19,491 nt of DNA from Deltaproteobacteria bacterium (GCA_016926135.1 JAFGPH010000344.1:1-19491); one strand, 5' to 3'; shown: positions 1 through 7,352, counted from the first letter of the stretch. Numbers and translations: made by a program. The notes: a model not told the origin generated them from the letters alone.

Positions 1-282
1 AATTCCCCCGGTAAAGGGAAATTGGTTGTTTTCGGCAACGTGGATTTCGTGAGCAACAAATTCCTGCACCTCTCGGGCAATGGTGACCTGATCGGCAACA
101 CCGTCAACTATCTGGCGGGAAGGCAAGATCTCCTCACCATCCAGAAGGAGCAGAGGCCATCTCAGACCCTGATGCTCACCCGGAGGCAGGGCCAGGTCCT
201 GTTCTGGGTTCCCGTCGTCCTCATCCCCCTCCTCGTGCTGGTTACGGGTATTGTCGTCTGGAGCCGGAGGAGGGCCCGGTGA
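1..282 (+). CDS. GldG-like ABC transporter auxiliary protein, C-terminal end (5' truncated)
   Basis: The reading frame is open from base 1 to the TGA at 280-282, so only the last 93 residues of a longer protein are present. A TTG at 22 is an internal codon, not the start. The fragment reads as the end of a GldG/DUF4350-like domain: a GKLVVFGNVDFVSN segment, then GNGDLIGNTVNYLAG, the usual closing part of the soluble domain. A hydrophobic segment (about residues 65-85, VPVVLIPLLVLVTGIVVW) and a basic RRRAR tail follow, as in the membrane anchor of this family. In known clusters these proteins sit beside an ABC ATPase, a permease and a DUF4340 protein, and the DUF4340 gene is indeed next here, overlapping by 4 bp (GTGA). 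The upstream ATPase and permease would lie outside the window. The export substrate is unknown, and the gene does not by itself imply gliding. Confidence 0.8.
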   Translation, partial: NSPGKGKLVVFGNVDFVSNKFLHLSGNGDLIGNTVNYLAGRQDLLTIQKEQRPSQTLMLTRRQGQVLFWVPVVLIPLLVLVTGIVVWSRRRAR

Positions 283-1232
283 GGTATCGTTCAACCCTTG
301 TCTACCTTGTGGCAGCGGTTGTGCTGGTGGGCCTTTACCTCTACGAATCGCATACGGAGAAGAGGAAAAAGGCGGCCGACCTGGAGGCCAAACGGCTTTT
401 CCATGTGACGGCATCCCAGATAGACGGCCTGGTGCTTCAACGGGGTTCGGTCTCTCTCAAGCTGGAAAGGGGGTACGGGGAGGACGAGAAAGACTGGGGA
501 ATTGTCTCTCCTGTGCGGAGCGGGACGGAGAAGATTGCCGTCACCAGCTTCGTGGACACGCTGGCTGAGCTGAGATTCTCCCGTCTCGTCTCCGAGAAGG
601 CCGATCATCTTTCCGCGTTCGGCCTGGACAAGCCTGAATTGATCATCTCTTTCTGGTCAGGAGAAAAGCAGGATTCCATCTCCTTCGGTTCCCAAAGTCC
701 CCTGGGAGAAGGATGCTATGCCGGGAAAGGGGAAGGACGTAAGATCTACCTGGTCCGGACCGCCGACAGGGCGGCTCTCGACAAGAACCTCTTCGACCTT
801 CGCAACAAAAGCCTTTTCACCCTGGAACCGGATAGGATCGAACGGGTGCTCATCCGAACCGAATCCGCGGACTGGAAGTTCAAAAAAAACGAGGGCCGGT
901 GGATCCTGGAGGGAAGCGATCCATTGACGCTGGACCGGGAAAAGGTGAATCTTATCATCAGGGATACCCTCCTTGCCTATGCCCTTTCCTTTGAAAAGGA
1001 GAAGGCCGAAGCACTGGGGTCCTTCGGCCTTGACCCCCCCGCGACCCGGGTGGCCCTGTCGGACGGCAACAGGACGGAAGAAATCCTATACGGGAGATCC
1101 TTCAAGGCCCCGGGCGGCGACAGGGTGTATGCCATGATGACCGGCAGGCCTTATGTCGTAACCGTTCGAAGCCGTATGGTCGAGGATCTCCCCAAATCCC
1201 TGGATGAAATGAGGGAAAAGGGAGGTTCCTGA
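279..1232 (+). CDS. DUF4340 domain protein, membrane anchored
   Basis: A 317-residue protein starting at GTG 279 inside the stop of the GldG-like gene (GTGA overlap), which indicates translational coupling. One N-terminal membrane anchor (about residues 5-22) is followed by a charged linker and a soluble domain. The DUF4340 signature appears twice: FGLDKP at 114-119 and FGLDPP at 249-254, each followed by a beta-rich stretch, so the domain looks internally duplicated. Proteins of this type accompany GldG-type ABC transporters in many non-gliding bacteria and probably act on the outer face of the membrane. Their biochemical role is not established. The next gene starts 63 bp downstream with its own ribosome binding site, so the operon may end here; no clear terminator is visible. 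Confidence 0.82.
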   Translation: MRYRSTLVYLVAAVVLVGLYLYESHTEKRKKAADLEAKRLFHVTASQIDGLVLQRGSVSLKLERGYGEDEKDWGIVSPVRSGTEKIAVTSFVDTLAELRFSRLVSEKADHLSAFGLDKPELIISFWSGEKQDSISFGSQSPLGEGCYAGKGEGRKIYLVRTADRAALDKNLFDLRNKSLFTLEPDRIERVLIRTESADWKFKKNEGRWILEGSDPLTLDREKVNLIIRDTLLAYALSFEKEKAEALGSFGLDPPATRVALSDGNRTEEILYGRSFKAPGGDRVYAMMTGRPYVVTVRSRMVEDLPKSLDEMREKGGS

Positions 1233-1295
1233 AACCGGTCCCCGCAAGCAATTGACAAGGGCCTTTTTAAACTGCAGAATCCTGAGGAGATACCG

Positions 1296-2123
1296 GTGAA
1301 GACAGACTTCAGACCATCCGAGATCCGCGTGCTCATAAGAGGGGGAGGCGACCTTGCCTCGGGTGTTGCGTGGAGGTTGTACCAATGCGGCTTTCGGGTC
1401 CTCATCACCGAGATCCCGGCACCGCTGTCCGTGAGAAGAAAGGTCTCCTTCTGTGAAGCGGTCTTTGACCGGAGTGCTGAAGTGGAAGGGGTGAGAGCGG
1501 TCCTGGTCGGCAGCGCACGGGAGATCCCCGGACCCTGGGAACGCGGTGAGATCCCGGTCCTGGTGGACCCCGAATGCAGGACCAAGGAGGCCCTGCGACC
1601 TGAGGCCCTCGTAGACGCCATCATCGCCAAGAGAAACCTCGGGACTACGATCCGCGATGCGCCCCTTGTGATTGCCCTCGGCCCCGGGTTCGAAGCCGGA
1701 AAGGACGCCCACTTTGTGGTGGAAACGAACCGCGGCCACCGCCTGGGTCGTCTCCTCACCTCCGGCTCGGCCGAGCCCGACACCGGGGTGCCCGGCCCGG
1801 TAAAGGGAATCACTTCGGATCGCGTGTTGAGGTCTCCCGCGGACGGTCTCTGGGAAAACACGCTGGATATCGGAGACATGGTGAAGCCCGGGGATCTGGT
1901 TGGGTTCGTTGAGGGAAAAGCCCTGCACGCGAATATCGCAGGGGTGATCCGGGGTCTTATTCATAGAGGCGTCCGCGTCCGTGAAGGACTCAAAGTCGGC
2001 GACATCGACCCCAGAGGCAATGTGGCCGACTGCTTCACCATCTCCGACAAGGCCCTTGCCATCGCCGGAGGCGTGATCGAGGGCATCGTGAGAAGGTATG
2101 GCCGCCAGTGTCGTGTCCCATAA
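1296..2123 (+). CDS. yqeB: YqeB-like (EF2563 family) protein of the selenium-dependent molybdenum hydroxylase system
   Basis: A 275-residue protein, about the usual family length. The start is GTG 1296, preceded by TGAGGAG at 1283-1289 with 6 nt spacing. The N-terminus has a dinucleotide-binding-like glycine loop, IRGGGDLASG at residues 14-23. The middle carries the family segment PLVIALGPGF followed by HFVVETNRGH and the loop SGSAEPDTGVPG. The EF2563/YqeB family is genetically linked to selenium-dependent molybdenum hydroxylases (xanthine dehydrogenase or purine hydroxylase type) together with YqeC, mocA-like and selD genes. Its exact reaction is not settled, but a role in maturing the labile selenium-containing molybdenum cofactor is assumed. 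Here it stands alone, with no hydroxylase, yqeC or selD in view. A TTGACA at 1252 has a poor -10 partner too close to the start, so no promoter is called. Confidence 0.85.
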   Translation: MKTDFRPSEIRVLIRGGGDLASGVAWRLYQCGFRVLITEIPAPLSVRRKVSFCEAVFDRSAEVEGVRAVLVGSAREIPGPWERGEIPVLVDPECRTKEALRPEALVDAIIAKRNLGTTIRDAPLVIALGPGFEAGKDAHFVVETNRGHRLGRLLTSGSAEPDTGVPGPVKGITSDRVLRSPADGLWENTLDIGDMVKPGDLVGFVEGKALHANIAGVIRGLIHRGVRVREGLKVGDIDPRGNVADCFTISDKALAIAGGVIEGIVRRYGRQCRVP

Positions 2124-2150
2124 ATGCCTTTACAAATGCCGGGTGATCGA

Positions 2151-2203
2151 GGGGCCGCCCTGGGGGTAGTCTCACGGGGCCGCAACTCATCTTTCCTGCA
2201 GCC
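2151..2203 (-). repeat. Palindromic repeat family, copy A (half element, diverged)
   Basis: Read on the - strand, this matches copy D closely: a left flank resembling GGCTGCGGATAAAGATC (2203-2188), then AGTTGCGG (2187-2180) and a C-rich arm ending in GGCGGCCCCTC near 2150. It lies between the yqeB-like gene and the glycine-zipper gene, ending just before the latter's ribosome binding site. It is the most diverged of the five copies. Confidence 0.6.
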
Positions 2204-2220
2204 AAGAGGAGGTGATCCCT

Positions 2221-2727
2221 ATGAAAAGGTTTTGTTCATCTACAGCCCTATTAACCCTCCTTGCTCTCTCCCTCGCCTTGACCCATGCGATGGCCGATGA
2301 TCTGATCGTTTTCCCGGCCAAGGGCCAGAGTGAGCAGCAGATGGAAAAGGACAAATTTGAGTGTTACCAGTGGGCCAAGAAGCAGTCCGGGTTCGACCCC
2401 ATGGAGACACCGAGGACCACATCGCCCCCGCCCGGTCAGAAGGCTGGAAGTGCAGGCGGAGACCTGCTGAAAGGCGCAGCCGTAGGCGCGGTTGGCGGGG
2501 CAATCATCGGAAAAATCCGCCACAAATCGGGAAGCAAGGGGGCGGCTTTGGGTGCCGGTGCCGGCGCGCTTCTGGGAGGCATGCACCACAGCGCCAAGAG
2601 AAGCCAGGACGAGAGGGCAAGGCAGCAGTGGGAACAGGAACAGGCATCTGCCTATGCGAGCAAACGCAACACATACAACCGCGCCCTCTCCGCGTGCCTC
2701 GAAGGGAAGGGCTATACGGTGAAATAG
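2221..2727 (+). CDS. Glycine-zipper outer-membrane-associated protein
   Basis: A 168-residue secreted protein. ATG 2221 is chosen over the in-frame GTG at 2212 because that GTG lies inside a perfect Shine-Dalgarno sequence (AAGAGGAGGTGAT). A signal peptide covers residues 1-25, with likely cleavage after AMA. The mature part has a QSEQQMEKDKFECYQWAKKQSGFDP segment region (36-60), a proline-rich linker, then a glycine zipper at about 78-120 (repeated GAxxGAxxG pattern) that should form a helical hairpin in a membrane. The tail is charged and ends in CLEGKGYTVK. The lone cysteines at 48 and 159 could form a disulfide. Related small glycine-zipper proteins are common in Gram-negative bacteria and are thought to associate with the outer membrane; a specific function is not known. 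The gene that follows also encodes a secreted protein (57 bp gap). Confidence 0.72.
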   Translation: MKRFCSSTALLTLLALSLALTHAMADDLIVFPAKGQSEQQMEKDKFECYQWAKKQSGFDPMETPRTTSPPPGQKAGSAGGDLLKGAAVGAVGGAIIGKIRHKSGSKGAALGAGAGALLGGMHHSAKRSQDERARQQWEQEQASAYASKRNTYNRALSACLEGKGYTVK

Positions 2728-2784
2728 AGGGCCCGGAGGGGTGGAGTCTGGAAGCACCGGATTGATGAAAAGGAGGGAAAAGTC

Positions 2785-3219
2785 ATGAAGAAAGTGAACC
2801 TGCTCATTTCGGCCCTCTTTCTTGTTTGTCTTATGGTCGTGCCGGTCTCAGCCGGGGATTTTGACGGATCCAAACCGCTGCTCTTCTGCCTGATGAGAGT
2901 CATTGAGTGTACCCCCGACGGCGTGTGTTCGGAGGTGATGCCGGAAGAAGTGGGTATTCCCCAATTCTACAGGATCGACTTCGAAAGGAAGAAGCTCTAC
3001 CCGGTCACGGTAGCGGAGGACAAGCGGGAGTCGGACATCGAGCGCATGGAGCGCGTGGACGGCAAGCTCATGTTGCAGGGCTCGGAAGACCGTGTAGAGG
3101 AAAAAAGGGACGGTGTGGGATGGACGATCGCTATCTCAGAGGAAACGGGCAAGGCCGTACTGACGGCTTCCGGTGAGGAAGTGGCCTTTATCGCCTTCGG
3201 CGCCTGCATCTCCCAATGA
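2785..3219 (+). CDS. Conserved secreted protein of unknown function
   Basis: A 144-residue protein from ATG 2785, preceded by AAGGAGGG with good spacing. A lysine-rich start and hydrophobic stretch end in VSA at residue 23, a classic signal-peptidase I site, so it should be periplasmic or exported. The mature part starts GDFDGSKPLLFC, then RVIECTPDGVC, then IPQFYRIDF, and ends in a strand-rich half with GWTIAISEETGKAVLTASGEE and a final FGACISQ. Four cysteines in the mature part suggest disulfides. From memory, this pattern (FDGSKPLLC... to ...FGAC) recurs in small proteins of many proteobacteria that carry no functional assignment. No catalytic motif is visible. It probably shares a transcript with the glycine-zipper gene. 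Confidence 0.62.
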   Translation: MKKVNLLISALFLVCLMVVPVSAGDFDGSKPLLFCLMRVIECTPDGVCSEVMPEEVGIPQFYRIDFERKKLYPVTVAEDKRESDIERMERVDGKLMLQGSEDRVEEKRDGVGWTIAISEETGKAVLTASGEEVAFIAFGACISQ

Positions 3220-3357
3220 TGGCGAAAAGACATGGCGCGGAAGGCTTTCCAACCTGTCGGGTTTTTTAACACCCTGCCGCCTGCGTCCCTGTCGATCAGT
3301 CCGCGGAAATCCCATTCTTTCCGATAGGTTGAAAAAGCAAAACACCTCCTCCCCGGC

Positions 3358-3373
3358 TCGCACGTTTCTTGCA
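3358..3373 (+). promoter_or_regulatory. Possible sigma-54 (-24/-12) promoter
   Basis: TCGCACG, four bases, then TTGCA matches the TGGCACG-N4-TTGCW consensus in spacing and all but one defined base. The mismatch replaces the first G of the -24 GG, which is normally critical, so activity is doubtful. It faces the LPCA/CQLG gene 355 bp away. Confidence 0.22.
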
Positions 3374-3564
3374 TTATGAGAGGGCAAGAGATTCCACCGG
3401 GCCCCACACCCTGAATATGACACCCGATGACGGAAGAGAGCCTCCCATGGGTGGATTGCAGCAGGGGGTTTCCAGGTGGCGCTCACAGGATAGTCCGAGG
3501 CCCTGTAGAAACGTGAACCTTTCTTTCTAACCTTGCACTAACGTCTTCCTAAAACCCCCATTCT

Positions 3565-3635
3565 CGACGGCGGAGACGTCATTGCCTGCTCTGAGGACCT
3601 GCCTTGCTCACCGACGTCTCCGTCGTTTCCTTTTT
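3565..3635 (+). terminator. Hairpin followed by a T-rich run, possible terminator
   Basis: The left arm (3565-3580, ending GGAGACGTC) pairs with GACGTCTCCGTCG at 3613-3625 apart from a 3-nt bulge, across a 32-nt loop. TTTCCTTTTT follows directly. The loop is long for a simple intrinsic terminator and the nearest upstream gene ends 345 bp away. It could terminate a leader or insulate the next gene. Confidence 0.35.
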
Positions 3636-3672
3636 CCGGGCTACTGGCCCAAGTTTCCCCTGCGCGTTCTCC

Positions 3673-3701
3673 TTGAACTGATCGAACAAAAGCCTTATTT
3701 T
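3673..3701 (+). promoter_or_regulatory. Possible sigma-70 promoter for the LPCA/CQLG gene
   Basis: TTGAAC at 3673-3678 and TATTTT at 3696-3701 are separated by 17 bp; each matches four of six consensus bases. Transcription would start near 3708, about 21 nt before ATG 3729 and just ahead of its ribosome binding site. It lies after the T-tailed hairpin. Confidence 0.4.
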
Positions 3702-3728
3702 ATTCCATTCCATGAAAAGGAGATCGCC

Positions 3729-4163
3729 ATGACGTCTGGAGATCGTTCGCAGTTCAGCAGGAAGCACGCCCCTGAAAAAAAGCCGCAGGAGGAGGTTGTC
3801 CAAGCCCTTCGGGACAAGGCCAAGAAAGGCGAGCTGCCTTGTGCCGTGGCATTTTCCCTTGCCGCCGATCTGGGGGTGCCCGTGGAAGAGGTTGGATTTA
3901 CAGCCGATATCCTGGAGATACCGATTGTGAAATGCCAGCTCGGTCTCTACGGATACCGCCCAGAGAAGAGGAAGGTGAAGCCGGCTGCCACTGTTGCAGC
4001 CTCTCTCAAGGATGCAATCCAAAAGGCCCTTGTGGACGGCCGCCTGCCTTGCGCTGCCGCATGGCAGATCGCGGACGAACTTCATCTCCACAAAATGGCA
4101 GTGTCCTCTGCCTGTGAGGCCATGAAGATCAAGATAACTTCGTGCCAGCTTGGCGCATTTTAG
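3729..4163 (+). CDS. Small protein with two tandem LPCA...CQLG helical units, unknown function
   Basis: ATG 3729 has AAGGAG at the right distance; the frame is open upstream to 3582, but that extension has no ribosome binding site and would run through the promoter. The 144-residue protein is soluble, with no signal peptide. A charged N-terminus (1-20) is followed by two copies of one unit: residues 24-74 and 97-144. Each copy reads (K/V)xG(E/R)LPCAxAxxxAxxL, a predicted helix-turn-helix-like stretch, then CQLG(L/A)(Y/F). The cysteine pairs are C38/C69 and C108/C139, both exactly 31 apart; C129 is extra. The helix pattern could be a winged-helix or other small helical fold, and the paired cysteines could bind metal or respond to redox or sulfur. 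This is inference: I do not recognise a named family. Its stop overlaps the cysK stop from the other strand, so it sits against the cysteine/Fe-S operon. Confidence 0.65.
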   Translation: MTSGDRSQFSRKHAPEKKPQEEVVQALRDKAKKGELPCAVAFSLAADLGVPVEEVGFTADILEIPIVKCQLGLYGYRPEKRKVKPAATVAASLKDAIQKALVDGRLPCAAAWQIADELHLHKMAVSSACEAMKIKITSCQLGAF

Positions 4164-5086
4164 GGTTGGAACAGGTCGGTGCTCAGATACCGCTCGCCGG
4201 TGCTTGCCAGGATCGTGACAATCCGCTTCCCCGCGCATTCAGGCCGCCTCGCCACTTCCAGAGCGGCCCAGACGGCCGCCCCGGAGGAGATGCCGCAGAG
4301 GATACCCTCCCTTTTCGCCATATCCCTGGCCGTCTCGAAGGCCTGCTCATCGCCCACGGTGATCACTTCGTCGATGATCTCCCTGTTCAGCACCTCGGGC
4401 ACGAACCCAGCGCCGATCCCCTGGATCTTGTGAGGGCCGGGATTCCCTCCGGAGAGCACGGGAGATGCGGCAGGTTCTACTGCCACAGATCTGAAGGAAG
4501 GGTTTCTGGCCTTGATTACCTCGGACACGCCGGTGATGGTCCCGCCGGTGCCCACACCGGCCACGAGGATGTCAGCCCCGCCCTGGGTATCGTTCCAGAT
4601 CTCTTCGGCCGTGGTCCTGCGGTGGATGTCCGGGTTGGCCGGATTGGCAAACTGATCGGGCATGAAGGCGCCGGGGGTCTCGGAGAGGATTTCCCGGGCC
4701 TTCCGGATCGCCCCTCTCATTCCCTCGGCCCCGGGCGTGAGGACGAGATCCGCCCCCAGGTGCTTCAGGAGCTTCCTTCTTTCCAGGCTCATGCTCTCCG
4801 GCATGGTGAGGATCAGGCGGTATCCCCTTGCCGCGCAGACAAAGGCCAGGGCAATCCCCGTGTTACCGCTCGTGGGCTCAACGATCAGGGTATCGTCACG
4901 GATGAGCCCCTGCCTTTCCGCTGCCTCGATCATGGCCGTGCCGATGCGATCCTTGACGCTGCCCAGGGGGTTCCTGAACTCCAGCTTCACGAGCACGACG
5001 CCGGGAAGCCCTTTGGCCATGCGCTTCAGCCTGACCAAGGGGGTGAACCCTGTGGTCTGCATGATGTCCTGAAAAACCCGGCCCAC
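4160..5086 (-). CDS. cysK: Cysteine synthase (O-acetylserine sulfhydrylase)
   Basis: A PLP enzyme that makes L-cysteine from O-acetylserine and sulfide in the cytosol. GTG 5086 is the preferred start because AAGGAGGT precedes it at good distance; an in-frame GTG at 5125 lies upstream of that site. This gives 308 residues, typical of CysK. The PLP lysine is K45 in [11 protein letters not shown]. The substrate loop PTSGNTG, the phosphate-binding loop [10 protein letters not shown] and the C-terminal GISSGAA motif are all present. It is the last gene of the nifU-nifS-cysE-cysK set, 121 bp after cysE with a palindromic repeat between them. The stop codon (4162-4160) overlaps the stop of the convergent LPCA/CQLG gene. 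A CysM-type preference cannot be excluded from sequence, but the cysE neighbour supports O-acetylserine as substrate. Confidence 0.93.
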   Translation of the reverse strand: MGRVFQDIMQTTGFTPLVRLKRMAKGLPGVVLVKLEFRNPLGSVKDRIGTAMIEAAERQGLIRDDTLIVEPTSGNTGIALAFVCAARGYRLILTMPESMSLERRKLLKHLGADLVLTPGAEGMRGAIRKAREILSETPGAFMPDQFANPANPDIHRRTTAEEIWNDTQGGADILVAGVGTGGTITGVSEVIKARNPSFRSVAVEPAASPVLSGGNPGPHKIQGIGAGFVPEVLNREIIDEVITVGDEQAFETARDMAKREGILCGISSGAAVWAALEVARRPECAGKRIVTILASTGERYLSTDLFQP

Positions 5087-5137
5087 TCCTGACCTCCTTT
5101 TTGTTACGGGGGCTGTTACCGGCACCGGAGCAAGATG

Positions 5138-5207
5138 AGTTGCCGCCCTGAGAGAACCACCCGGCGCTCAGGGGGCCGTCGGGGGGTGGTCTCTCAGGAG
5201 AACAGCG
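5138..5207. repeat. Palindromic repeat family, copy B (full palindrome)
   Basis: AGTTGC begins at 5138. CCTGAGAG (5147-5154) pairs with CTCTCAGG (5191-5198), and CCACCC pairs with GGGTGG inside it. The centre shares CGCTCAG and GGGGCCGTCGGGGGG with copy C. The left flank (about 5116-5137) matches that of copy C at roughly 21 of 27 positions. It fills the gap between cysE (ending at 5208) and cysK, so it is transcribed with the operon and could affect cysK expression. Confidence 0.75.
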
Positions 5208-6158
5208 TTAGTTCCCCTTGATCACCAGCTCCGGCTTCTTCAGAAAGACCTTCGTGTCCTGGGGCACGGACTCGGTGATCCACACATTTCCGCCGATCAC
5301 GGAGCGGGCACCGATGACTGTCTCCCCGCCCAGGATGGTCGCCCCGGCATAGATGACCACGTCGTCCTCGATGGTGGGATGCCGCTTCTGTTTCCGGAGA
5401 CCCTCCGTGGCGTCCCTGGGGATCGACAGCGCCCCGAGGGTCACACCCTGATAGAGCCTCACCCTGTCCCCGATGACACATGTTTCCCCGATGACCACGC
5501 CCGTCCCATGGTCGATGAAGAAGCTCTCCCCGATATGGGCGGCCGGATGGATGTCGATCCCGGTATGGCTGTGGGCGTACTCGCTCATGATCCTGGGGAT
5601 CAGGGGGATCTCCATCTCATGGATCCGGTGGGCAATCCGGTGAACCGTGACGGCAAAGAGCCCCGGGTAGCTGAAGATGATCTCGTCGTAGCTCCCGGCG
5701 GCAGGATCTCCCTCAAACGCGGCCCGCACGTCTTTTGCCAGCACGGCCCGCAGGTCTGGGATCCGCTTGAGGAAGTCCAAGGCGGCTTCCTGGCCCCTTT
5801 CTTCACACCGGGTGCAGGGCAGGTCGTGGCGCAGGCACTCGTGTCGAACGGAGAGGGTGAGCTGTTCCGAGAGATGCTCGTAGAACTCCATCACCTCCTG
5901 GCCGAAATAGTAGTCCAGGTTCACTTCATCCACCCGGGAGCGAATGAAATAACCTGGGTAAAGGATCCGCATCGCCCTCCGGATGAGGTCGATGGCCGCG
6001 TCCCTCGAGGGAAGGGGCTCAGGACTCACGTGATCGAAACAATCCTCCCGATCACAGGAGAGAACGAGCTCCCGGACCACCGCCGGGATGTCCTTGCGAA
6101 ACTCCCTTCTCGCGGCCAGGTCCACCTTGCACTTTTCCCGGGAAGGTCTTTCCTCCAT
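5208..6158 (-). CDS. cysE: Serine O-acetyltransferase (EpsC-type, long N-terminus)
   Basis: Transfers acetyl from acetyl-CoA to L-serine, the committing step of cysteine synthesis. ATG 6158 has GAGAGGAG upstream. At 316 residues it is longer than E. coli CysE (273) and fits the EpsC-like family with a large helical N-terminal region. The left-handed beta-helix part starts near HTGIDIHPAAHIG (198-210). FFIDHGTGVVIGET (213-226) holds the catalytic Asp-His pair (D216/H217), and KRHPTIEDDV supplies the second conserved His. An N-terminal cluster C108, C115 and C118 (CLRHDLPCTRC) is unusual against E. coli CysE and could bind metal or sense redox. The C-terminus ends ELVIKGN without the E. coli-type Ile tail that binds CysK, so complex formation with CysK is uncertain. 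It starts 15 bp after nifS. Confidence 0.9.
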   Translation of the reverse strand: MEERPSREKCKVDLAARREFRKDIPAVVRELVLSCDREDCFDHVSPEPLPSRDAAIDLIRRAMRILYPGYFIRSRVDEVNLDYYFGQEVMEFYEHLSEQLTLSVRHECLRHDLPCTRCEERGQEAALDFLKRIPDLRAVLAKDVRAAFEGDPAAGSYDEIIFSYPGLFAVTVHRIAHRIHEMEIPLIPRIMSEYAHSHTGIDIHPAAHIGESFFIDHGTGVVIGETCVIGDRVRLYQGVTLGALSIPRDATEGLRKQKRHPTIEDDVVIYAGATILGGETVIGARSVIGGNVWITESVPQDTKVFLKKPELVIKGN

Positions 6159-6173
6159 GGCGGCACTCCTCTC

Positions 6174-7352
6174 TCAAGCGGCGCAGGCCTTGGCGCCCCC
6201 CTTCCAGTAAGGGGAAAAGCTGCGCAGCCTTTCGATCACGGGAGGCAGCTTCTCGATGACATACTCGATCTCCTCCTGGGTGTTGTAGACGCTGAGGCTG
6301 AACCGGATGGAGCCGTGGGCCATGGTAAAGGGCACCCCCATGGCACGCAGAACATGGGACGGTTGCAGCGACCCCGAGGTGCACGCAGAGCCCGAAGACG
6401 CAAAGATGCCCAATTCATCCATCATGAGCAGGATGGCCTCGCCTTCCACATATTCGAAGCTGATGTTGGTCGTATTGGGGAGCCGTTTCTCGATGCTTCC
6501 GCTGACCTTTGTGTTCGGGACCCGTGAGGTGATCCCGGCCTCCAGCATATCCCGCAGGGCCCTGATCCGGGTGTTCTCCTCTCCCATACGCAAGGCCGCC
6601 AGCTCACAAGCCTTGCCCAGGCCGACAATGCTCGCCGTGTTCTCCGTGCCGCCCCGGCGCTCGTTCTCCTGGTGGCCGCCGATCAGAAAGGGAGAGAAGC
6701 GGGTCCCCTTTCGCACGTAGAGCACGCCCACTCCCTTGGCGGCGTGGAGTTTGTGTCCGGAAAGGGAGAGCATGTCGATGACGTTACTCTTCATGTCGAT
6801 GGGGATCTTCCCCACGGCCTGGACAGCGTCCGTGTGAAAGAGGATGCCTCGCTCTTTGGCCATGGCAGCGGCCTCTTCCACAGGGAACAGGACCCCTGTC
6901 TCGTTGTTGGCCCACATGAGACTCACCATGGCCGTATCGGAAGTCAGGCTCCTCTTGTAGCGATCCATGTCCAGGAGGCCCTCGCTGTTGACCGGGATTT
7001 CCGTGACCTGGTATCCCCTTTTCGAGAGGTGCGCGCCGAGGCTCCTGACGGCGGGGTGCTCTACACGGCTCGTCACCACATGCCTCCTGTCCTTCTCGGT
7101 GGCGAGGGCCGACAGGACAGCCGTATTGTCGCTCTCCGTTCCGCAGCTCGTGAAGACGATCTCCTCCGGCTTCGCGCCGATCAGGGTTGCCACCCGCCCG
7201 CGGGCCTCACGGATCTTTGCGGCCACCTGACCCCCGAAGGAATAGGCGCTTGATGGATTCCCGTAAAGGTCTCCCAGATAAGGGAGCATGGCCTCCAGGA
7301 CCTCTGGCGCCACCCGGGTAGTCGCATTGTTGTCCATATAGACCGTCTTCAT
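6174..7352 (-). CDS. nifS: Cysteine desulfurase NifS
   Basis: A PLP enzyme that takes sulfur from L-cysteine and passes it as persulfide to the scaffold NifU. ATG 7352 overlaps the nifU stop (ATGA) and has GGAGGTG just upstream inside nifU; the longer frame from 7445 runs through nifU and is rejected. The product has 392 residues, the normal size. It starts VYMDNNATT, the hallmark beginning of the family. HTDAVQAVGK (173-182) precedes the PLP lysine K201 in SGHKLHAAKG, and RRGGTEN follows. The active-site cysteine C324 lies in SSGSACTSGSLQPSHVL, the short loop typical of the NifS/IscS class. No nitrogenase genes are in the window, so a general Fe-S role (as in other anaerobes without Isc) is more likely than a nitrogen-fixation role. 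Confidence 0.93.
   Translation of the reverse strand: MKTVYMDNNATTRVAPEVLEAMLPYLGDLYGNPSSAYSFGGQVAAKIREARGRVATLIGAKPEEIVFTSCGTESDNTAVLSALATEKDRRHVVTSRVEHPAVRSLGAHLSKRGYQVTEIPVNSEGLLDMDRYKRSLTSDTAMVSLMWANNETGVLFPVEEAAAMAKERGILFHTDAVQAVGKIPIDMKSNVIDMLSLSGHKLHAAKGVGVLYVRKGTRFSPFLIGGHQENERRGGTENTASIVGLGKACELAALRMGEENTRIRALRDMLEAGITSRVPNTKVSGSIEKRLPNTTNISFEYVEGEAILLMMDELGIFASSGSACTSGSLQPSHVLRAMGVPFTMAHGSIRFSLSVYNTQEEIEYVIEKLPPVIERLRSFSPYWKGGAKACAA

Larger units (their letters stand above)
3220..3728. other. 509-bp intergenic region with a possible sigma-54 site, hairpin and promoter
   Basis: No convincing gene lies here; the open frames have no supported ribosome binding site and no recognisable protein features. 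The region holds a near-consensus sigma-54 element (3358-3373), a long-stem hairpin followed by T-rich sequence (3565-3635) and a possible sigma-70 promoter (3673-3701). No tRNA was seen. Confidence 0.5.

Noticed and set aside
1252..1280. TTGACA with CAGAAT 17 bp later, upstream of the yqeB-like gene
   Set aside because: The -10 is weak and the start of transcription would fall in the ribosome binding site, leaving almost no leader.
4142..5092. A 316-codon + strand frame opposite cysK
   Set aside because: Antisense shadow; the - strand frame carries all the CysK motifs.
5379..6527. A 382-codon + strand frame opposite cysE and nifS
   Set aside because: Antisense shadow spanning two well-supported genes, with no recognisable domain.
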